A stretch of DNA of 64,000 nt. Source: Clostridia bacterium. Its GTDB lineage: Bacteria; Bacillota; Clostridia; UBA1381. The notes beneath the pieces were generated by a model. It was not told the DNA's origin. It saw nothing but the letters and a program-made list of their open reading frames with translations, and ran no database searches. A program made the translations under genes and the position numbers. Within the stretch, counting starts at the first letter, position 1, and every line of letters starts with the position of its first letter. Location of the stretch: contig JAFQJD010000006.1 of the NCBI GenBank assembly GCA_017415105.1, positions 1 to 64,000 on the forward strand. Direction: 5' to 3'. This document shows, piece after piece, positions 46,910-52,597 of the stretch.

Positions 46910-48070
46910 TCAAAAATAGAATTCTGTCCGGGCGGGGCGAATATCTGTCAATGCACCTGTGTAATGCCTCAATGTATGCAGCTGATAGGGGTGTGCAAGA
47001 CACGCCTCTTCGTTTATCTCAATTCCAAGTCCTGCTCTTTCAGGGATAGTGATATATCCGTCCTTATACTCAAGACTTTCGTTTGTTATATCCTTTCGCC
47101 ATTCTACGTCTGAATACATAATCTCAAGGATACAGAAGTTCGGACAGTTTGCCGCAAGTTGCAGAGTTGCTGCATTTGCAACCGGACCCGACGGGTTGTG
47201 CGGTGCAAACGGGATATATCTGCATTCTGCCTCTGCCGCAATCTTCTTAAGTTCCATAATACCGCCTGCGTGCGAGATATCAGGCTGTATGTAATCTGCC
47301 GCCATTTTGTCAAACATCGGCTTGTAGTCCCAACGTGTGTAGAGGCGTTCACCGGCTGATATTGCAACCGGTGATTTGTCTTTAACCTCTTTTAGTGCAT
47401 CAAGGTTATCCGGTGGAACAGGCTCTTCAAAAAACATAGGCTTAAACTGCTCAAGCTCTTTTGCTATTTTGATGCTTGTAGGAATGTTAAATCTGCCGTG
47501 TCCCTCAATGAGTAAATCAACCTCATTACCAACTGCTTCACGCACTGCCGATACGCAACGCAATGCCTTGTCAAGCTCCTTATTTGATATATCAAGATAA
47601 TTCTTGCCAAACGGGTCCCACTTCATTGCAGTAACACCACGTTCTACTGCAATTTTTGCCTTTTCTCCAAACTCCTCCGGCTCTTTTGCACCCGCAAACC
47701 AGCCGTTGACGTAAATTCGCACTTTGTCGTTTACTTTACCGCCTAAAAGTTGATATACAGGGACATTAAGGCTTTTTCCAAGTATATCCCATAGTGCCAT
47801 TTCAACTGCTGATAGTGCCGACATCAGAACCGCACCGCCACGCCAGTATGCATCACGGTAGATATTGTGCCAATGCTTTTCTATATCAAGCGGATTTTTG
47901 CCCACAAGATACTCCTTGATATGCTCAACAGCACCGATTAGTGCCTTTTCTTTATATTCAAGTGTTGCTTCGCCGACACCGTCAATACCTTCGTCTGTAT
48001 ATACCTTAACAAACACCCAGTTTGTTCTGAAGCAGTCAACTGCAAAGGTTTTAATATCAGTTACTTTCAT
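46910..48070 (-). CDS. Enolase-superfamily sugar-acid dehydratase (galactonate dehydratase/RspA-like)
   Basis: A 386-residue mandelate-racemase/enolase superfamily protein. The N-terminal capping domain (1-125) includes VKVYTDEGIDGVGEA and a RGGAVLMSALSAVEMALWD stretch. The barrel carries metal-ligand positions in LIEGHGRFN, FFEEPVPPDN and SAGERLYTRWDYK, followed by QPDISHAGGI and APHNPSGP. The GER-R-D-K and PHNPSGP patterns are typical of galactonate/mannonate-type dehydratases, which remove water from sugar acids and need Mg. It overlaps the upstream gene by four bases (ATGA), so the two are translationally coupled. Pectin breakdown yields galacturonate and rhamnose, and this gene may act on such acids; that is an inference. 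Confidence 0.88.
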   Translation of the reverse strand: MKVTDIKTFAVDCFRTNWVFVKVYTDEGIDGVGEATLEYKEKALIGAVEHIKEYLVGKNPLDIEKHWHNIYRDAYWRGGAVLMSALSAVEMALWDILGKSLNVPVYQLLGGKVNDKVRIYVNGWFAGAKEPEEFGEKAKIAVERGVTAMKWDPFGKNYLDISNKELDKALRCVSAVREAVGNEVDLLIEGHGRFNIPTSIKIAKELEQFKPMFFEEPVPPDNLDALKEVKDKSPVAISAGERLYTRWDYKPMFDKMAADYIQPDISHAGGIMELKKIAAEAECRYIPFAPHNPSGPVANAATLQLAANCPNFCILEIMYSDVEWRKDITNESLEYKDGYITIPERAGLGIEINEEACLAHPYQLHTLRHYTGALTDIRPARTEFYF

Positions 48071-48744
48071 TTGAATTTCACCTCTTTGTAAATTTGAGGA
48101 ACTGTTTTGGACTCATACTCAAAGCAATTCATATCAATTTCATCAAACATTCCGCAGTGTACGGGTACTGCAAATTCAGGTGCAACCCTTTCGCAAAAAG
48201 CCTTTGCATCTGCCATATTCATATTGTTTCCAACGCCGTTTACGGGCAAAAATACCGCATAAATATCGTTTGGAATATCAGCGAAGATATCCTCATTGTA
48301 CAGTGTGTCACCGGTTATGTAATACTTTTTCTCGCCGTCGTCTATGATTATGCCGATAGCACAGGGATCGCTGTGTTCTGCCTTTACAGCAGTGAATTTT
48401 ATATCGTTTTGCGTCCATGTTGTGTGACGGTTAAACTGAACATAGTTATTGCTGCCGCCAAGCTTTCTCACCTCTGTCCACACCGATGACGGCGAAAGTA
48501 CAGTAACGACTGTGTTTTCGTTTATAAAACGAGGTGCAGTTTCGGGATCATAGTGGTCAAGATGGTTATGCGTAAAAATCACCATATCAGGGGATATATC
48601 AAATAAATCCTCACTCACTGCCACCCGTCTGTAGTTTTTTGGCTCGAATTTTTTAACGCAGTCTGAAAGGTAGGGGTCAATCATAATTTTAAATCCGTCC
48701 TTTTCAAAAAGCAGTCCGGCTTGCCCAAGCCATGTTATTTTCAT
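48067..48744 (-). CDS. Metallo-beta-lactamase-fold hydrolase (UlaG-like)
   Basis: A 225-residue cytoplasmic protein of the MBL-fold superfamily: MKITWLGQAGLLFE start, HNHLDH metal motif near residue 60, a later AEHSDP, GDTLYN and HCGMFDE. The short length and GHAG-like N-terminus match the UlaG/RNase-Z-like single-domain group, some of which open lactones of sugar acids. Lactone opening would fit the dehydratase that overlaps it by ATGA. GGAGTG precedes ATG 48744. It is the first gene of the minus-strand operon, divergent from an AraC regulator whose likely operators lie between them. Confidence 0.85.
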   Translation of the reverse strand: MKITWLGQAGLLFEKDGFKIMIDPYLSDCVKKFEPKNYRRVAVSEDLFDISPDMVIFTHNHLDHYDPETAPRFINENTVVTVLSPSSVWTEVRKLGGSNNYVQFNRHTTWTQNDIKFTAVKAEHSDPCAIGIIIDDGEKKYYITGDTLYNEDIFADIPNDIYAVFLPVNGVGNNMNMADAKAFCERVAPEFAVPVHCGMFDEIDMNCFEYESKTVPQIYKEVKFK

Positions 48745-48761
48745 AAAATCACTCCACTCTG

Positions 48762-48790
48762 TTGACTTTTTGATAGATTTATTTTATAAT
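48762..48790 (+). promoter_or_regulatory. Promoter of the AraC regulator at 48859
   Basis: TTGACT (48762-48767), 17 nt, TATAAT (48785-48790), leaving a leader of about 60 nt before ATG 48859. The direct repeats at 48814-48844 fall inside this leader. Confidence 0.75.
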
Positions 48791-48813
48791 ATATTTTATC
48801 GGATGTATATAAT

Positions 48814-48844
48814 AATCTTACTAAATTTATTAGAAATCTTACTA
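48814..48844. promoter_or_regulatory. Candidate AraC operator: two direct repeats 21 bp apart
   Basis: AATCTTACTA occurs at 48814-48823 and again at 48835-48844, in the same orientation and exactly 21 bp (two helical turns) apart. This is the half-site spacing used by AraC-type activators. The pair lies 70-100 bp upstream of the MBL-dehydratase-SDR operon and downstream of the regulator's own start site, so it could activate the operon and repress the regulator. Confidence 0.65.
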
Positions 48845-48858
48845 TATGAGGAGTAATT

Positions 48859-49671
48859 ATGGAAATTGTATTGCCGGAGATTGTTTCTATAGGGGTTTTT
48901 AATGCACAAAATATCGCACAGAACAAAAACCTTACAAAAAAACGTACTACTACAATGTTTGAAATTGAAATCCCGATTGAAAACGGCGGAGTCTCTTATA
49001 TAAACTCTGATGGCATAGCAGTAGAACCGTCCTTTGTCATATGTGCAAAGCCGGGACAGACACGTCAGACACGGCTTCCGTTTAAGTGCTATTATATTCA
49101 TTTTATTTTAAATAGTGGTGTACTTTACGATACACTGATGAATATGCAGAGCTTTGTTAAAACGGACAGATTCGATAAGTACAAAGAGATGTTTGAGAGA
49201 ATGCATAGGTATTTTGAAACGGCAGTTGAGGCGGACGAGATAATCCTTCAGAGTCTTGTTATGGAGCTTATATACACTCTTTCAAAGGATTCACAAAGAC
49301 TCAAGAAACGTGAGCAGATAAAGACGAATAACTACGAGGTAATTGAACGTGCGATAAAGTACATAAAAGGCAATCTCACGTCTGATTTATCGCTTAATAC
49401 GGTGTCTCTCTATGCAGGAATGAGCCCGATACATTTTCATAACTGTTTCAAGACCGCCACTGCACGCACATTGCATCAATATGTCGAGGAGCAACGCATT
49501 AAAAAAGCGGCAAATATGCTTATTACAACCGATGCTACACTGACAGAGGTTGCGTACGAATGTGGGTTTTCTTCACAGTCATATTTCAGCTACGCATTCA
49601 AGCGGAAAATGAGTGTTACACCTCGTGAATATGCAAAGCGGGTTTTTGGCAGATATGAAAAAGAAATATAA
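48859..49671 (+). CDS. AraC-family transcription regulator
   Basis: A 270-residue protein with an N-terminal AraC-type sensing region (1-150; weakly conserved, contains IEIPIENGGVSYIN and an HFILNSGVLYD strand) and a C-terminal pair of helix-turn-helix motifs (LSLNTVSLYAGMSPIHFHNC and LTEVAYECGFSSQSYFSYAF) ending SVTPREYAKR. GAGGAG precedes ATG 48859. It is divergent from the sugar-acid operon and probably its activator, with AATCTTACTA repeats between. The inducer is unknown but is expected to be a sugar acid or similar intermediate. Confidence 0.92.
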   Translation: MEIVLPEIVSIGVFNAQNIAQNKNLTKKRTTTMFEIEIPIENGGVSYINSDGIAVEPSFVICAKPGQTRQTRLPFKCYYIHFILNSGVLYDTLMNMQSFVKTDRFDKYKEMFERMHRYFETAVEADEIILQSLVMELIYTLSKDSQRLKKREQIKTNNYEVIERAIKYIKGNLTSDLSLNTVSLYAGMSPIHFHNCFKTATARTLHQYVEEQRIKKAANMLITTDATLTEVAYECGFSSQSYFSYAFKRKMSVTPREYAKRVFGRYEKEI

Positions 49672-49679
49672 TTGTACTA

Positions 49680-49708
49680 TTGTAAAAAAGGGCAAAGTAT
49701 GGTAGAAT
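49680..49708 (+). promoter_or_regulatory. Promoter ahead of mosaic hairpin element 1 and the serpin gene
   Basis: TTGTAA (49680-49685), 17 nt, TAGAAT (49703-49708). If used, it would transcribe the whole hairpin element as the leader of the serpin gene (about 255 nt). Confidence 0.5.
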
Positions 49709-49732
49709 AGATTTAACAAAGTTAAATCTATT
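49706..49732. promoter_or_regulatory. Perfect 12-bp palindrome overlapping a promoter
   Basis: AATAGATTTAAC - AAA - GTTAAATCTATT. It overlaps the -10 box and probable start site, as an operator would. As RNA it is an AT-rich hairpin without a T-tail, so a terminator is less likely. Confidence 0.5.
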
Positions 49733-49733
49733 C

Positions 49734-49908
49734 AGCTAAATTCGCTTGGCAGCGAGCTAAATGTGCTGACGCACGCTAAATTACTTCGTAGCTAAATTGA
49801 CCTGCGGTCAGCTATTAAGCGAATTTAATTTAGCTACTCCGAAGGAGTTATTTAGCTATGGAACGAAGCGGAATAATTTAGCTTTGCAACTTGTTGCAAA
49901 ATTTAGCT
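49734..49908. repeat. Mosaic multi-hairpin element 1 (AGCTAAAT family)
   Basis: The 8-mer AGCTAAAT, or a close variant, recurs at 49734, 49755, 49774 and 49790. Its reverse complement ATTTAGCT recurs at 49828, 49850, 49876 and 49901. Between spacers sit small hairpins: CGCT-TGGC-AGCG, GTGC-TGAC-GCAC, TAC-TTC-GTA, TGACC-TGC-GGTCA, then ACTCC-GAA-GGAGT and TTTGCAAC-TT-GTTGCAAA. The whole is a large inverted repeat whose arms carry side hairpins, so its RNA could fold into a branched tree. No coding potential. Confidence 0.8.
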
Positions 49909-49971
49909 AAAATAAGTGTCATCTAAATCGTTCAATGATTCTATAATTATAAAAAATGCGGAGGTGATTCC

Positions 49972-51663
49972 ATGAAAAAAGTTATTTTGTTTTTACTCGT
50001 GGCTATGTTGTTTGTTGTAGGTTGTGCAACTGCAAAGGACGGTGTAGAAAACAATATAAATAAGCCAAGCGAATGGGCAGAGAGTTACGCGTCAAAAGCG
50101 ATAGAATTGGGTATAACTGATGGCGTGGATGCTTTATGGCTTGAGCCGGTAAATCGTGAGCATTTTTGTGAATTTGTGTACAATATGTTGGATAAAACAG
50201 GCGTAGAATGGACTGGAACGATAGAAAACCCGTTCGGTGATACCGATAATGAAAAGGTGATTGCCTTATACGGAAAGGGTATTATAGAGGGTAAATCAGA
50301 TGATACTTTTGTGCCTGAGGATGAACTCACACGTGAGGAAGCCGCAACAATTCTTTGCAGAATTGTGCGGTATATGAATCTGCCGTCTACAGAAATGTAC
50401 TATGTTTTTGACGATGAGTCTGAGATTTCAGAATGGGCAATGGATTCTGTTCAGGTAATATGCAACCTTGGCGTTATGAACGGCATTGGCACTAACAGAT
50501 TTAGCCCGAAAGGCAACTACACTGCCGAACAAGCTGTTACAACTTTGGTAAGGTTGTTTGATATTATCCCGGGCGAAGAAAATACAAATTTATCATTTGC
50601 TGACAGCCTTAATGGCGAAATGCCAGACGATGCGAATTATATGTTCTCGCCGTTGTCTATTAAAATGGCACTGGCACTTGCAGCAAACGGTGCTGAAGGT
50701 GAAACACAGCAGGAAATACTTGATACAATTGGAATAACAGATTTAGACCAGTATAATGAATCAGTAAAAAGTATGATTAAAAGCTATTCTGAATCAGATT
50801 TGCTGAAGATTGACATTTCGAATTCCATATGGATAAATTCTGATAATACGCCACAAAAATTTTCAAAAGAATATTCTAATAAGGTTACAGAGTATTTTAA
50901 TGCAGAATCCGATACGGTTACCAATAAAACGGCATTGCCCAGAATCAATGGCTGGGTAAATGATAAAACGCATGGGAAAATTCCAACAATTATCGGCGAG
51001 GACAATATAGACTTTGGTGCTATGCTTATAAATGCCGTATATTTTAACGGTAGATGGCAGAATGAGTTTTACAAGGGTGTAACTGAAAAAGATGTGTTCA
51101 TTGACAAGAATGGCAAAAAAACCGATATAGAGTTTATGAACAAAACATCAGATATGAGGTATGCAAATACAAATGATGTGCAAATCATTGAGCTTCCGTA
51201 TATGGTTGATGAGAAATCTGAAGATATGTATATCAGCATGTATTTAATGATGTCAGATGCAGAATTTGAGCCGGAGGCGGTATTAAATTCAGCGGAGCTT
51301 TCCTCAACGTATGTTGCACTGTCTCTGCCGAAGTTTAAAGTTGAATACAGTACAGGTTTGAATGATATTCTTAAAAAGAACGGAATACAAAAAGCTTTTA
51401 GCAGCAGGGCTGAATTCGGGAATATGTTTGATGGCGGAAATATGTTTATTAGTGACACTTTGCATAAGACATACATAGAAGTTGATGAAGAGGGAACAGA
51501 AGCGGCGGCTGTTACTGCAGTTACAATGAAGGCGACATCGGCTATGCCCACGCCAAAACCTGAACCTATAGAGGTTAAGTTCAATAAACCATTTACGTTT
51601 GTAATACGAGATAATTCAAACGGCGAAATCCTGTTTATGGGTGAATATTCATATGCAAAATAA
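49972..51663 (+). CDS. Surface lipoprotein: SLH domains fused to a serpin
   Basis: 563 residues with a lipoprotein signal (lipobox-like VVGC, Cys18). Residues 30-190 hold SLH-type repeats (WAESYASKAIELGI, LTREEAATILCRIVRY, ISEWAMDSVQVICNLG, YTAEQAVTTLVRLFDI). Residues 200-563 are a serpin: NYMFSPLSIKMALALAANGA, INGWVNDKTHGKIPTII, LINAVYFNGRWQNEF, the hinge EEGTEAAAVTAV and a C-terminal FNKPFTFVIRDNSNGEILFM. The Ala-rich hinge indicates an inhibitory serpin. Counting from the hinge, the cleaved bond would be Thr522-Ser523, suggesting elastase- or subtilisin-like targets. The ribosome binding site GGAGGTGAT is near perfect. It may protect surface proteins from host or microbial proteases. Confidence 0.9.
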   Translation: MKKVILFLLVAMLFVVGCATAKDGVENNINKPSEWAESYASKAIELGITDGVDALWLEPVNREHFCEFVYNMLDKTGVEWTGTIENPFGDTDNEKVIALYGKGIIEGKSDDTFVPEDELTREEAATILCRIVRYMNLPSTEMYYVFDDESEISEWAMDSVQVICNLGVMNGIGTNRFSPKGNYTAEQAVTTLVRLFDIIPGEENTNLSFADSLNGEMPDDANYMFSPLSIKMALALAANGAEGETQQEILDTIGITDLDQYNESVKSMIKSYSESDLLKIDISNSIWINSDNTPQKFSKEYSNKVTEYFNAESDTVTNKTALPRINGWVNDKTHGKIPTIIGEDNIDFGAMLINAVYFNGRWQNEFYKGVTEKDVFIDKNGKKTDIEFMNKTSDMRYANTNDVQIIELPYMVDEKSEDMYISMYLMMSDAEFEPEAVLNSAELSSTYVALSLPKFKVEYSTGLNDILKKNGIQKAFSSRAEFGNMFDGGNMFISDTLHKTYIEVDEEGTEAAAVTAVTMKATSAMPTPKPEPIEVKFNKPFTFVIRDNSNGEILFMGEYSYAK

Positions 51664-52150
51664 AGTGACAGTTCATCCGTTCCCGCCGCTATATGATGAA
51701 AACTCAAAAATACTTATTCTTGGTAGTTTTCCATCAATAAAATCCCGTGAGCAGATGTTTTTCTATGGGCATCCGCAAAATCGGTTCTGGAAAGTCGTTT
51801 CAACGGTATTTGATGATAAAATTCCATGCAGCATAGAGGAAAAGAAAGAGTTTTTGAGGCTGCACGGTATCGCATTGTGGGATGTTATTGCATCGTGCGA
51901 AATTGATGGTAGTTCAGATAGTTCGATTAAAAATGTGAAGGTAAACAACATTTCGGAAATTTTGAATACAGTAGATATAAAAGCGATTTTTGTCAATGGA
52001 AAAACTGCTGAAAAGTATTATAAAAAGTGTATGGAAAAAACAGTATGCAGAAGTGCAATATGCCTGCCGTCAACATCACCGGCAAATGCTGCATGGTCTA
52101 TAGACAGACTCATTAAAGCATGGAGTGTTATAAAGGAACAGGTAGTATGA
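51653..52150 (+). CDS. DNA-deoxyinosine/uracil glycosylase-family protein
   Basis: 165 residues of the uracil-DNA glycosylase superfamily, closest in motif to the hypoxanthine/deoxyinosine glycosylases: ILGSFPSIKSREQMFFYGHP and QNRFWKVV at the N-terminus, ALWDVIASCEIDGSSDSSI in the middle, and STSPANAAWS at the C-terminus. It removes damaged bases from DNA, probably in base excision repair. ATG 51653 overlaps the end of the serpin gene by 11 nt and has GGGTGA 8 nt upstream inside that gene, so it is translationally coupled to the serpin. That pairing is functionally odd and may reflect only gene packing. Confidence 0.85.
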   Translation: MQNKVTVHPFPPLYDENSKILILGSFPSIKSREQMFFYGHPQNRFWKVVSTVFDDKIPCSIEEKKEFLRLHGIALWDVIASCEIDGSSDSSIKNVKVNNISEILNTVDIKAIFVNGKTAEKYYKKCMEKTVCRSAICLPSTSPANAAWSIDRLIKAWSVIKEQVV

Positions 52151-52317
52151 TTTCAAGCAACGCTTGAAATCGTCGATGTAAATCTGTTGTGAGATTTTCG
52201 ATATGTGCTAAAGCACTCGATATGCCTGTCGGCTTGATATGTTGCTGACGCAACGGGATTTATATCATATCGATTTTACGAAGTAAAAATATTGAGCATT
52301 CGAAGATTGTATATCGA
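52150..52317. repeat. Mosaic multi-hairpin element 2 (TCGATAT family)
   Basis: It opens with ATTTCAAGC-AAC-GCTTGAAAT. The spacer TCGATAT (variant TTGATAT) then recurs at 52198, 52217 and 52234, and its reverse complement ATATCGA (variant ATATTGA) at 52267, 52289 and 52311. Side hairpins are GTGCT-AA-AGCAC, GCC-TGTC-GGC, GTTGC-TGAC-GCAAC and TTTTAC-GAA-GTAAAA. The architecture is the same as element 1 with a different spacer, and two hairpin tips are shared. It lies between the DNA glycosylase gene and a small membrane protein gene. Confidence 0.8.
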
Positions 52318-52396
52318 CAAAAATCAGTCGGCATCTAAATTGTTCATAAATTCAGGGATATCAATTCCTGACGGAATTTGATGAGGAGGTATAGAT

Positions 52397-52555
52397 ATGT
52401 GGAAGGCTTTGTTGGCACTTGCTGTTACATTTATTGCCGGTCTGCTCGGTATGGCTATTGGCTACGATGCAATGAACGGCTTTTCAGAAATGGGCAGTGT
52501 TGTCGCTGTTGCCGTAATGGGTGCATTTATAATATATTTTAACGAGAAGAAATAA
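52397..52555 (+). CDS. Small two-helix membrane protein
   Basis: A 52-residue ORF with a strong GAGGAGG ribosome binding site 7 nt before ATG 52397. It starts MWKALLALAVTFIAGLLGMA, has a short loop (YDAMNGFSEMG) and a second hydrophobic helix (SVVAVAVMGAFIIYF), ending NEKK. The glycine-rich hydrophobic helices predict an integral membrane peptide. I do not recognise a family. It lies 42 nt upstream of the topoisomerase gene and is probably co-transcribed with it. Confidence 0.6.
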   Translation: MWKALLALAVTFIAGLLGMAIGYDAMNGFSEMGSVVAVAVMGAFIIYFNEKK

Positions 52556-52597
52556 GCTTTCAGATTTAACCGGAATGGCAGAAAAGGGGAAATTGAT

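Noticed and set aside
49734-49908. Reading the spacer-hairpin elements as CRISPR arrays
   Set aside because: The repeated words are only 7-8 nt, half of them are inverted, and the intervals are palindromic hairpins rather than unique 30-nt spacers. No cas genes are near.
51069-51707. 212-residue minus-strand frame opposite the serpin
   Set aside because: It is antisense of conserved serpin motifs and has no family resemblance.
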